This document shows positions 10,942-20,080 of a DNA stretch of 64,000 nucleotides, one piece after another. Under the pieces are notes generated by a model. That model was given only the letters and a program-made list of their open reading frames with translations. It was not told where the DNA came from and did not search any database. A program made the translations under genes and the position numbers. The DNA is from Adiantum capillus-veneris. Its lineage: Eukaryota > Streptophyta > Polypodiopsida > Polypodiales > Pteridaceae. Each line of letters starts with the position of its first letter. The first letter of the stretch is position 1. The stretch is taken from assembly GCA_014529385.2 (NCBI GenBank), contig CM043942.1:20816991-20880990 (forward strand), given 5' to 3'.

Positions 10942-13915
10942 GAGCAAAATTAAAGTGATTCTAGAGTTACCACCACCAACCAATTACAAGGGAGTTCAAA
11001 GGTTCATGGGACACGTGGGTTATTATCGACGGTTTATTTTATTTTTCGCTGAGATAGCACGTCCTTTGTACAAGCTTCTCATTGAATTTAAATGGACTGA
11101 AGAGTGTGACCAGGCCTATGAACAATTGAAGAAAACACTAGCAAGTGCTCCGATTTTAAGGACACCTAACTGGGATGTCATTTTCCATGTGCATATTGAT
11201 GCATCAAACTTTGCTATTGGGTGTGTTCTCACTCAACCAGGAGAACATAAATTGGACTATCCCATTAGCTTTGCAAGCCGTCAATTGAACGATGCTGAAA
11301 GGAACTACACCACTACAGAGCGAGAAGGTTTGGCAATGGTTTATGCAGTAAAGAAATTTCGCTACTACCTTCTGGCAAACAAGTTTGTATTTTATGTGGA
11401 TCATCAAGCGTTGCTGTATCTGGTAAACAAGCCATGCTCCACGGGAAGAATCACACGATGGTTGTTAATTCTTCTGGAGTTTGATTTCATGATTGTAGTG
11501 AGACCCGGTAAAAGGCACGTCATGGCTGATCATTTGTCTCGCATACCCAATGGTGAAGCCCCTACAGGAGTTGATGATGAATTACCCGATACTTCCCTAT
11601 TCATAGTTGAGACTATGCCTGAATGGAGTGAGAACATTGTTAACTTTTTAGTTAATGGTTTTCCACCCAAGGAACTTCGTAAGGATATCGCTCGAAGGCT
11701 AGTAAAAGAATGTGAACCCTATTGTTTGATTGCCGGAACCCTGTATAGATTAGGCAAGGACGATATTCTTAGGCGTTGTGCCCGCGAGGATGAATATTTG
11801 TATATCTTGCAAGAAGCACATATGGGCACAGCAGGAGGACATTTTTCAGGGGACCTGACTGCTAGAAAGGTGCTGCAATCAGGCTATTGGTGGCCAACTT
11901 TATTTAAGGATGCATCACTTTTTACAAAAGGGTGTGATGAGTGCCAACGTTACAAGACCACACAGCGCAAGGACAGAATGCCCTTACATCCTATTAAAGT
12001 AACCCAACCATTTGAAAAATGGGGCTTAGACTTTGTAGGTCCAATTAGTCCCGCAGCTCGCAACACTCAATCTCGATATATTCTAGTTGCTACGGACTAT
12101 GTAACAAAGTGGGCTGAAGCTAAGGCTTCACAAAAAGCTGACGCGAGGACAACAGCTAAGTTTCTTTTTGAGAACATTATCACAAGATTTGGTTGCCCTT
12201 TTGAAATTGTTAGTGATAATGGTACCCATTTTATAAATGAGGTAATAAGAGAGCTTACCACGACCTTTATGATATCCCACCATAAGTCTACACCTTATTA
12301 CCCGCAAGCTAATGGACAAGCCGAGAGCACCAACAAGACTCTAATCTCTATTTTAACCAAGACGGTAGAAGCTCATCGCACTGATTGGGATTTGAAGTTG
12401 ACATCTGCTCTATGGGCTTATCGTACTGCTTATAAAGTGGCTATTAATTGTACGCCATTCAAAATGGTATACGGCCAAGAAGCGGTTATGCCTTGGGAGT
12501 TTGTCATTCCTAGTCTTAGGGTAGCTTCGCAAGAAGGATGGAATGGTAACCCCTTAACCGAGCGTTTGTTTATCTTAGAAAAACTAGACGAAGAGAGACA
12601 GTTGGCTGTGCAAAATGCTCTTGTGGAAAAGGATAGGAGAAAGAAGTGGTTTGATCGCCATGTGAAGGACAAGGATATCAAAGTTGGTGATAAAGTCCTT
12701 ATGTATGGAGTACGTAAAGAGAAGAAAAAGTTGAAATATGCTGGTAAAAGACCATATAGAGTATGTGAAATTACCCCACAAGGTACCCTTCGTGTGGAAA
12801 CTCTTGATGGAGTTGAAACCATTGGATTACTCAATGGGAGTAAATTCAAAAGATATTATGATCCTTTAAGCCAAGAAGAACTACGGGCCATTCATCAAAA
12901 GAACGCCGCCAAAGCACAAACCGAGTTAAACAAGATACAAGCTCAAGCTGAGGCTAAGGAGCGACAACAACGTATAAGACAAAAACGAGAGGCTAACCTT
13001 GGGGTCACAAATGCATTCCACGTGGAAATCGAAGAGGATGGGTTGGACTCTGACACACCTCTACGATACCCCATTGAGTTAAATAGTGCCTATGGAAAAG
13101 TGCTATATAACGCCTTATTGGACACGGGTGCTAAATACAATCTGCTATCCTATGGGGTGTGGTGTCAGTTAGGGAAGCCACCTCTATCTGAGAGTATTAT
13201 CCAAGTCAAGGGTGTCAACAAGAAAAAAACTACGGTTTTTGGAATCTGGCACACTTCTGTCAGTTATGACAATGGGGTGGTAGCTCAAGACTTTTTGGTC
13301 ATGCCTACTGGAACTATGGAGGGTAATATAAACCTAGGCCGCACATGGATGATAGCCACCAAATGCACTATTGATTGGGGGACTGGGGGTGTTACAACGC
13401 AAAAACCAACTCTTAGCCCTACCACTCAAGCCATAGTCCCTGAGATATTGCCCAAGGAAATAAAACCCAAGACATTGCATATCCAGGAGGTTGAACCATA
13501 CGTCCCCATAGCCCAACTCTCTAGAGCTTCAACTGATGTAGTTGAAAGAAAGCTTGAGACACACAAGAACCATCCTAATATAACAGAGAAAACATACAAG
13601 TGGGTCCCTAAAACCTCTGTAGTGAGCATGGTTGATGCAAAAAAACGGAAACCTAGTAAGAACCGTACCACTCACTCCAAGAAATGTAAAGAAACGCTGC
13701 GTTGGATTCCTAAACGACTATTGGAAGCCCAAGGCTACTATCAAGGAAATGATCAAATCTGGGTGCCAAAACGTAGATTGTACTCTTACCTATCACCTGA
13801 CCCAAGTGAGCCCAATCCCGTATCTCCAAAACGAATCAATGATCGTGCAAAGAAAAAGATCACAGAATGCTATACACCCGCTCCCGAGCTAGTTTGGGTA
13901 CCAAAGAAAGAATGA
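10919..13915 (+). CDS. pol: Element B RNase H, integrase, and post-integrase retropepsin-like domain
   Basis: About 990 residues in one open frame. Order: end of RT; RNase H (HIDASNFAIGCVLTQPG, TEREGLAMVYAVKKFRYYLL, DHQALLYL); integrase zinc module (EAHMGTAGGHF ... CDEC); catalytic D-D-E at residues about 359, 421 and 457 (35 residues between the last two, as expected); integrase C-terminus (KVGDKVLMYG). Then comes a Lys/Gln/Glu-rich helix, and then a retropepsin-like unit with ALLDTGAKYNLL (Asp at 13121-13123, residue about 723) and NLGRTWM. Last is a basic tail with four W-V/I-P-K motifs (13601, 13702, 13760, 13895). No chromodomain. Protease normally precedes RT, so this order is odd. After TGA 13913-13915, coding-like sequence continues in frame to 14234. 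Confidence 0.9.
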   Translation, partial: KNGISTDESKIKVILELPPPTNYKGVQRFMGHVGYYRRFILFFAEIARPLYKLLIEFKWTEECDQAYEQLKKTLASAPILRTPNWDVIFHVHIDASNFAIGCVLTQPGEHKLDYPISFASRQLNDAERNYTTTEREGLAMVYAVKKFRYYLLANKFVFYVDHQALLYLVNKPCSTGRITRWLLILLEFDFMIVVRPGKRHVMADHLSRIPNGEAPTGVDDELPDTSLFIVETMPEWSENIVNFLVNGFPPKELRKDIARRLVKECEPYCLIAGTLYRLGKDDILRRCAREDEYLYILQEAHMGTAGGHFSGDLTARKVLQSGYWWPTLFKDASLFTKGCDECQRYKTTQRKDRMPLHPIKVTQPFEKWGLDFVGPISPAARNTQSRYILVATDYVTKWAEAKASQKADARTTAKFLFENIITRFGCPFEIVSDNGTHFINEVIRELTTTFMISHHKSTPYYPQANGQAESTNKTLISILTKTVEAHRTDWDLKLTSALWAYRTAYKVAINCTPFKMVYGQEAVMPWEFVIPSLRVASQEGWNGNPLTERLFILEKLDEERQLAVQNALVEKDRRKKWFDRHVKDKDIKVGDKVLMYGVRKEKKKLKYAGKRPYRVCEITPQGTLRVETLDGVETIGLLNGSKFKRYYDPLSQEELRAIHQKNAAKAQTELNKIQAQAEAKERQQRIRQKREANLGVTNAFHVEIEEDGLDSDTPLRYPIELNSAYGKVLYNALLDTGAKYNLLSYGVWCQLGKPPLSESIIQVKGVNKKKTTVFGIWHTSVSYDNGVVAQDFLVMPTGTMEGNINLGRTWMIATKCTIDWGTGGVTTQKPTLSPTTQAIVPEILPKEIKPKTLHIQEVEPYVPIAQLSRASTDVVERKLETHKNHPNITEKTYKWVPKTSVVSMVDAKKRKPSKNRTTHSKKCKETLRWIPKRLLEAQGYYQGNDQIWVPKRRLYSYLSPDPSEPNPVSPKRINDRAKKKITECYTPAPELVWVPKKE

Positions 13916-14236
13916 TTTGTTCCACCTAGCTCAGGAACAGGGAAATCAAATGAAGCTTCTTGCTCTTCATGTAGTTCCTATACGCAAATAGAAGTTTCGA
14001 CACAACCTCCACCTACCACTGTAGATATCCATCCAAGCACGAAAGAGTTTGCACCTTCCGGGGTAAGTTCACCACCTACAACAACGTTGCAAATAAAATC
14101 ATGGGAGAGTACCTTACCACCCTTGCAGCTTGACAAGGCACCTAGGGTAATAACAAACTACTGGAAAAAATCCTCACCTATTACCAACTGGAACAATTGG
14201 TTTCAAAGGGTGACAAGATCATTTCAAACGGTATGA
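13916..14236 (+). pseudogene. In-frame C-terminal extension beyond the TGA of element B pol
   Basis: The pol frame stays open for about 106 codons after TGA 13913-13915. It is Ser/Thr/Pro-rich (PPSSGTGKSNEASCSSCSS, TQPPPTT) and ends in WFQRVTRSFQTV before a stop. B3 has the same sequence near 35950-36230 with further damage. The TGA could be a mutated CGA, or the extension could once have been reached by readthrough. No function is assigned. Confidence 0.55.
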
Positions 14237-14518
14237 TCTACCCAAGGAAGGGGGGAGTGTTTGCTGACAGTCATCATTCATTTGTTTCCCTCTCAACCTT
14301 TTTCCCTGACCTCTCAATCTCCGATCTTAGGGAATGTATATATATAGCCTTATACTCACAAAAAAACAAAAATAGTAAAGAGCAAGAGCGCCTAGCAATG
14401 AGAGAGCACCCTATCAGATCTTACATATAAGTCCAAATTCACCGTGTCAATTCAAGCAACACACAAAAACAACTCTTATGTTTTAAAGGCCTAACCAAAT
14501 CTATCTGTCTTGTCAGAA

Positions 14519-14935
14519 ATGGCTACTTCACCAGAGGCATGCACTTCTATTTTTGATGAAAGGTACCCCTTGTCTTTTCAACAAGTGTTCTACGTATGCT
14601 ACCCTATACTTTCTTGCGAATGGGATTTGACAGAGAGCCTTGCATGTGAGAGAAATTTTGAGGAGTTAGAATGGCTGATACGTCTATGGCTAACTAGTGA
14701 TCCCTACCCAGTAGCGAATGTGTCTCCAATGGCATATGCTTATTCTTTTGCACAAGATGAGTATCCACGCATCACGAGGTTCTTGATTAGCATGCTTGCA
14801 CAAGAGGATGATGAAGAGGAACTAATAGAGACCGAGGAAGACTATGGCCTCACGGACAACGATTTTATTTATCTAGATGATGAGGATAGAGGCCTAGCCT
14901 GGCCACCCGGTTTATATAATATCCTCTTTCCTTGA
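14519..14935 (+). CDS. Small acidic protein of element B, unknown
   Basis: 138 residues from ATG 14519 (MATSPEACTSIFDERYPL) to TGA 14933-14935. The first half is aromatic and Leu-rich (FQQVFYVCYPILSCEWDL, ELEWLIRLWL). The second half is strongly acidic (AQEDDEEELIETEEDYG, DDEDRGLAWPPGLYN). There is no signal peptide or membrane segment, so it is not an env-like protein. It lies about 280 bases after the pol extension, in the sense direction. B3 lacks it at the matching position, so it is either gained in B or lost from B3. I do not recognise the family. Confidence 0.5.
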   Translation: MATSPEACTSIFDERYPLSFQQVFYVCYPILSCEWDLTESLACERNFEELEWLIRLWLTSDPYPVANVSPMAYAYSFAQDEYPRITRFLISMLAQEDDEEELIETEEDYGLTDNDFIYLDDEDRGLAWPPGLYNILFP

Positions 14936-16285
14936 TTCTAAAAGGGGTGACAGATAGGTAGGTTAGGGGTCTAGATTGTGTTTTGAGTTTGTTTTTTAGG
15001 AGTTTTAATTTTTCCCACTGATGTGCCTCCTGGAGGTATTCCTTTTGTTTCCTAGTGTGTACAGGAGCGTGTTGCTATTGATAGGGTTTGGACCTTCATG
15101 GAACCTTTCCCTCGTTCACACTTCAAATCAAGCGCGACCATCAACACAAACAGGTGTTTCTTGTCCATTAGCATTGCCCTTATCTTTTTTGCATCCATGT
15201 TTGTCTGCTTTGATTGTGATTGGTAGCATACTATTCAGCGCATTGGCTTAGTATCCAACATTTAATTCAATGCAATCTTTTGTCATAATCACTTGTTTAG
15301 GTGTAAAAATCAAGCAGTCCGACTAAGCTAGTTTGACCAAGCTAGGTATTAGAAATCTTCTCTTAATACCATGGGGAATGCCTTCCTAATAAACAATGGT
15401 TACTTAGGTTCTTAATCCGATTTAGGCAGCATTGTATGAAATGTACTAGGGCTTTCTAGTGGGCTTAACCCTAGTGACCTTTAGCTTAAGTATTATAAAG
15501 GGAGTTTACTAATGTGATGAGCCTGGGGAGGGTAACAGTGTTATATGGCCCCCCAAAGTTACAAAATTAAAATGCTGAAAATGAACAAACAAAAAATCAA
15601 AGTGCCACAATGTAAAATTTTAAGCTGGAAGAGAAATCTCAGCTTGATTTGGTACTTCACTCACATGTATCGCCTATGGTACTAGAGCCCTAGAGGTTCC
15701 CAACGTGGGCGCTTTTCCTTGAAAAGCAAAAAACCCAAGGCATACAAAATAAGCACACACATCATAATTGAATCAATGTGAAAAGACCTTGGGGGGTCAA
15801 AGAAAAAGTAATCAGTCAGGCGATGATTTCATGAGAAATTCCTTTTATGGTAGCTTAACTACAAGGTTTTCTAGATATAGCCTCTAGTCAGCCCTCGAAC
15901 ATGAATACTTGGCTCTCGCGATTAAACAACTTAATTGACCACAGAAAATTAAGAAGCTTCCCCATGGTATTAATATTCGATCTCTAGTGCTTTTCGACCG
16001 TCAAATTAGCGACCCCAGACTTGTTTAATTTTCTACCTTTACATCTGTTTATGCATTTGATTACATTGCAATTTAATGTTCATTGCTACCAAATTGTTTG
16101 AAATTCTTTGACCAATCAATTTGTCTACCTAAAACTGCATATGCTTTTTAAGAGAATGCCATTATTGTGCCAATGTTGTTTGATTTTGCAGTGACTGAAG
16201 AAGGCTAAGGACATTCATCTCAAATGCTCTTCCACCTCGACGACCCAGCTTCAACTCAATAGCTTCCGAGGACGGAATCTACATC
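14936..16285 (+). other. Long 3' non-coding region of element B
   Basis: No protein is evident. The sequence from about 15005 is conserved in B2 (17255-18528) and B3 (36600-37881), including blocks such as GGTACTAGAGCCCTAGAGGT, CCATGGGGAATGCCTTCCT and GACGGAATCTACATCAGGAA. Three copies with retained blocks and no frame suggest an RNA or cis-acting role in the element's life cycle. Confidence 0.65.
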
Positions 16286-16298
16286 AGGAAGGGGGGCA
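16286..16298 (+). promoter_or_regulatory. Polypurine tract of element B
   Basis: AGGAAGGGGGGCA ends directly at the right LTR. The same tract precedes the LTRs at 18529 and 37895. It would prime plus-strand DNA synthesis. Confidence 0.85.
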
Positions 16299-16592
16299 TG
16301 TTAACCCTCACGGCTCACGGACACCCCATCACCTACGATGGACGCGTATTATGTATTTGGTAGAGTCAGGTACCGGGCTTGTCGGTCCAATAAGGAAAGG
16401 TAGAGTGATCGTCGATGAGAGGTGCACTTTAACTTGGACATTCAAGGGATTAGTTGGTTAAGCATGGGCGCCCAAGTGTGAATGGGGTGAGCTCCTATAA
16501 AAGCCAACTAAACCTAATTTTTACTCATTCTCTCATTTGTGCAATTGAAGAGTGCTCTTGCTCCATCTCCATCTTCTTCTTCTTCACCTCCT

Positions 16593-16632
<40 letters not shown>

Positions 16633-16883
16633 GGAGAGTGTGTGTGCGATCGAGCATTACGAAGGCACGGCGGCGGCGAGGCGGTTGAGCGCGGCACGAC
16701 TGCAGCTTCTTCTTCATCGCGGCGAGGAATCCACCACGAAGGCGAGCGTAGAGCGGTGAGTGACACACCCTTTGTTCTCTTGAGCTTGCTAGTTTAGGCT
16801 TGTTGTGTGCTTGGAGCCGTTTGTGGCTCGCACACGGTGTATTGGCAAGTCCCTTGCTTCGACAGTGCGGCAAGGAGCGCACA
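16299..16883 (+). repeat. 3' LTR of element B
   Basis: 585 bp. It differs from 9568-10146 at three single bases in the first 150 bp (A/G at the sixth base, AAAGG/AAGGG, GGACA/GGGCA) and by a longer GA run. It ends GCGCACA and is followed by TAATC. Confidence 0.95.
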
Positions 16884-16888
16884 TAATC
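16884..16888 (+). repeat. Target-site duplication of element B, right copy (TAATC)
   Basis: TAATC directly follows the right LTR and matches 9563-9567. The frame of the RT of A resumes at the next base. Confidence 0.95.
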
Positions 16889-17253
16889 AAATCCGAATGG
16901 CATTGCGGGATCAGCCAAGAACAACTTTTATTACCGCATGGAGAGTATTTGCTTGTATAGTAATGTGGTTTGGATTGCGAAATGCACCTTCCACTTTTCA
17001 AAGGGATATGTTTCAAATCTTTGGGCCTTATTTGATGGATTTTATGAGGATTTTTCTGGATGATCTCAGTGTTTTTGGAGCACAATTGGATCATTTGAAA
17101 CAATTACGGTTATGCTTTATGAAATGCAGAGAGGTGAAATTCAGTTTGAATCCTTTAAAGTGTGAATTTGCTGTCTGCAGTGGCAGGTTACTAGGGCATA
17201 TCATTTCTGAAGATGGTATTTCTGTGGATCCGGATAAAATTGCCGCAAAATAG
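16889..17253 (+). pseudogene. pol: Element A reverse transcriptase, distal part
   Basis: Continues the RT of A: LRDQPRTTFITAWRVF, WFGLRNAPSTFQRD, the active site IFLDDLSVFG, then FSLNPLKCEFAVCSGRLLGH and EDGISVDPDKIAA. At about 17254 the match stops and B2 sequence begins. RNase H and integrase of A are absent. Confidence 0.85.
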
Positions 17254-18515
17254 CAAAGTTCTTTCTTCCCATTGATGTGCCGCCTAGAGGTATTCTTGTG
17301 TTTCATAGTGTGTACAGGAACAATTGTTGTTGTTAGGATTTGGACCTTCATGGAATCTTTCTCTCTTTCACACTTCAAATCAAGCGTGACCATTACCACA
17401 AAAAGGTGTTTCTTGTCCATTAGCATTGCCCCTTATCTTTTTGCATCCATGTTTGTCTGCTTTAATTGTGATTGGTAGCATAATATTCAACACATATGCT
17501 TAGTATCAAACACATATTCTTAGTATCAAACATTAAATTCAATGTAAGTTTTTGTCATAATAACTTGTCTAGCTTTAAAAATCAAGCAGTCCGACTAAGC
17601 TAGTTTGACCAAGCTAGGCGTTATAGATCTTCTCTTAATACCATGGGGAATGCCTTCCTAATAATCAATGGCTACTTAGGTTCTTAATTCGATTTAGGCA
17701 GCATTGTGTGCAATGTACTAGGGCTTTCTAGTGGGCTTAGTCCCTATTGACCTTTAGCTTAAGTATTATAAAGGGAGTTTACTAGTGTGATGAGCCTGGG
17801 GAGGGTAACAGTGTTATACGACCTGCCAAAGTTACAAAATTAAAATGTTGAAAACGAACAAACAAAAAAATCAAAGTGCCACAATGTAAAATCTTAAACT
17901 GGAAGAGAACTCTCAGCTTGATTTGGTACTCCACTCACATGTATCGCCTATGGTACTAGAGCCCTAGAGGTTCCCAGTGGGGGTGCTTTCCTTGAAAAGC
18001 AAAAAACCCAAGGCAAACAAAATAAGCACACACATGAAAGCGATGATTTCATGAGAATTCCTTTTATTGTAGCTTAACTACGAGGTCTTCTAGGTATAGC
18101 CTCTAGTCAGCCCTCGGACATGAAATACTTGGCTCTCGCAATTAAACAACTTAATTGACAAGAGAAAATTGAGAAGCTTGCCCATGGTATTAATAATTGA
18201 TCTTTAGTGCCTTTCGACCGTTAGATTAGCGACCCAGACTTGTTTAATATTTTACCTTTACAACTATTGATGCGTTTGATTATATTACAATTTAATGTTT
18301 ATTGTTGCTGACAAATGGTTTAAATTTTTGTTACCAATCTATTTGTCTGTCTACAACTGCATATGATTTTAAAATGTATATGAGAATGCAATTACTGTGC
18401 TAATGTTTTTTGATTTTGCAGTGACTGAAGAAGGCTAAGGACATTCGTCTCAAATTCTCTTCCACCTCGATGAACGAGCTTCAAATCAATAGCTTCCGAG
18501 GACGGAATCTACATT

Positions 18516-18528
18516 AGGAAGGGGGGCA
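18516..18528 (+). promoter_or_regulatory. Polypurine tract of B2
   Basis: AGGAAGGGGGGCA directly precedes the LTR at 18529, identical to the tract of element B. Confidence 0.8.
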
Positions 18529-18821
18529 TGTTAACCCTCACGCACGTTCCTGTCACCTACGACAGACTCCGTATTATTTATTTGGTAGAGTCAGGTACTG
18601 GGCTTGTCGGTCCAATAGGAAAAGGGTAAGAGTGATCAAGGATGAGAGGCACACTCTAACTGGAACATTCAAGGGATTAGTTGGCTAAGCATGGGTGCCC
18701 AAGTGTGAATGGGGAAAGCTCATATAAAAGTCAACTAAACCTAAAATTCATTCATTCTCTCATTTGTGCAATTGAAGAGTTCTCTTGCTCCATCTCCATC
18801 TGCTTCTTCTCCATCTCCCTA

Positions 18822-18863
<42 letters not shown>

Positions 18864-19105
18864 TGCGATTGAGCATTGCGACAACGGCACGACGGGGACG
18901 AAGTGGTTGAGCGTGGTGCAGCGATGGCTCCTTCTTCTTCGCAATGAGGAATCCTACACAATAGCAAGTGTAGAGCGGTGAGTGACACACCATCGCCATC
19001 TTTGAGCTTACTAGTTTAGGCTAGTTGCGTGCTTGGAGCCATTTGTGGCTCGTACATAGTGTATCGGCAAGTCCCTTGCGTTGACAGGTGCGGCACACAC
19101 GCACA
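18529..19105 (+). repeat. 3' LTR of B2
   Basis: 577 bp, from TGTTAACCCTCACGCACG to CACACGCACA, with TATAAAAG at 18723-18730 and a (GT)n(GA)n tract at about 18822-18863. It is visibly more diverged from the LTRs of B than those are from each other. The base after its end starts the decayed tail of element D. Confidence 0.9.
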
Positions 19106-19111
19106 GTATGA

Positions 19112-20080
19112 TTGTTCAGGTGTACTTTGATGCGAAGGTCCATTCCATCCAACCATTCATCATCCGTTGACAATGCATCCTTTTGCAATTCCCATAGTCT
19201 TTTATTTGGTACCAAAGAGTTGATGGGAATTGGAGTTTGTTGATTTCTGAAATCAGCTTTCCTCTTGAGTACTCAAAGTTGAGCTTCCTCTTGGGTTTCA
19301 TCAATAACCTGTTGTCGTTTCATCTTTCTTTGCTTTGTTGCATGCATCTTTTCTAGCAAATCATTGGTTAGTGGAAAATTGTACTTCTTTAAGCAACATC
19401 CACTAATCCAGTTAGCCATTGGTTCACCATCTAGAGTGGACAACTTAATTTGTCCACTTGGAGATAAATGGTCTGTTCCCCTTTTTCTTGAACTTGGGAA
19501 TGTGTTGCTTAAGGGAATAGACTAAAACTAGGTCCGATTTTTTGAATATTTTTGTAACTAAATGTGAATCAAAAAACTGTTTTTGTTTTTGTTTTTGTGC
19601 ATGGATGTGATCTATAGCTGTTAGCCTTTTCTCATCAAGATTTTCTAAATCTTTGAGCCTCTCTGATAGTTCATGTCCAGTCCACTCAAGATCCTTAGCT
19701 ACCCTTAGTGTCGAAAATAGAAACTGTATCGATAGTATGGCTTCAAGACCATAAGCAAGGTTGAAGGGTGTAGCATTTAAAGTTGTCTTGAATGAAACTC
19801 TATAAGGCCATAGAGTGGCATGTAGATTCATTTCCCAATCAACTCGTCCTGAATTAACCACTTTAGTCAATACCAAGATAAACATTTTATTCGTGTGCTC
19901 AGCTTGTCCATTTGCTTGTGGATGATAGGAAGCAGATTGTTATGGATGACCATAAATTCATTCAACAGATAATCAATTACCTCATTGAGGAAACGAGTTC
20001 CCCTATCACTAACAATTTCTATTGGAAGTCCATATCTTGTGAATACATTCTCATACAAGAATGCGGCTGTGGTTCTAGCA
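19112..20080 (-). pseudogene. pol: Element D integrase C-terminal half and tail
   Basis: The stretch holds ENVFTRYGLPIEIVSDRGT (second catalytic Asp), LNEVIDYLLNEFMVIH and a degraded region where the catalytic Glu motif should be. Then follow VNSGRVDWEMNLHATLWPYR, FNLAYGLEAILSIQF and the C-terminal domain ending near GNRPFIS. A one-base shift then leads to KLSTLDGEPMANWISG and a basic helical tail (RKMKRQQVIDETQEEAQ) down to about 19112. It is split over several frames and cannot give a working integrase. Confidence 0.75.

Larger units (their letters stand above)
9568..16883 (+). mobile_element. Element B: young gag-less Ty3/Gypsy element
   Basis: B has two LTRs (9568-10146 and 16299-16883) with TG...CA ends, a TAATC duplication, a primer-binding site at 10151-10168 and a polypurine tract at 16286-16298. 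The LTRs differ by three substitutions and one 6-base (GA)3 change, so insertion was recent. Inside, RT begins about 20 bases after the primer-binding site. There is no gag and no protease upstream. RNase H and integrase follow, and then a retropepsin-like domain and a W-V/I-P-K tail. Comparison with B3 shows similar leader sequence just after the primer-binding site up to about 10187, where B jumps to RT; this looks like an internal deletion. B must have used Gag from another element. Confidence 0.92.
5983..17254 (+). mobile_element. Element A: Ty3/Gypsy fragment interrupted by element B
   Basis: A consists of the 5' LTR, gag with zinc knuckles, protease and RT up to 9567, then the rest of RT at 16889-17253. 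The 7.3-kb element B lies between, flanked by the duplicated 5 bases TAATC. Right of about 17254 the sequence switches to the 3' non-coding part of a B-family element (B2), so RNase H, integrase and the 3' LTR of A are lost from this window. The coding frame carries seven stops but no frameshift from 6420 to 9567. A is an old, dead copy that served as target for a young one. Confidence 0.8.
17255..19105 (+). mobile_element. B2: truncated B-family element (3' non-coding region plus 3' LTR)
   Basis: The sequence from about 17256 aligns with 15005-16298 and 36600-37894, then a polypurine tract (18516-18528) and an LTR follow. The whole coding part and 5' LTR are missing, because the left edge abuts the RT of A at about 17254. 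Right of the LTR lies element D in opposite orientation. The left junction is therefore a deletion or recombination breakpoint rather than an insertion end. Confidence 0.85.

Noticed and set aside
14519-14935. The acidic protein as an envelope-like protein
   Set aside because: No signal peptide, membrane span or cleavage site, and only 138 residues.
17255-18528. B2 as a full element with A as its internal part
   Set aside because: A has a different LTR and primer site at 5983-6395, and the switch at about 17254 is abrupt within RT, so the two are distinct elements joined by a breakpoint.
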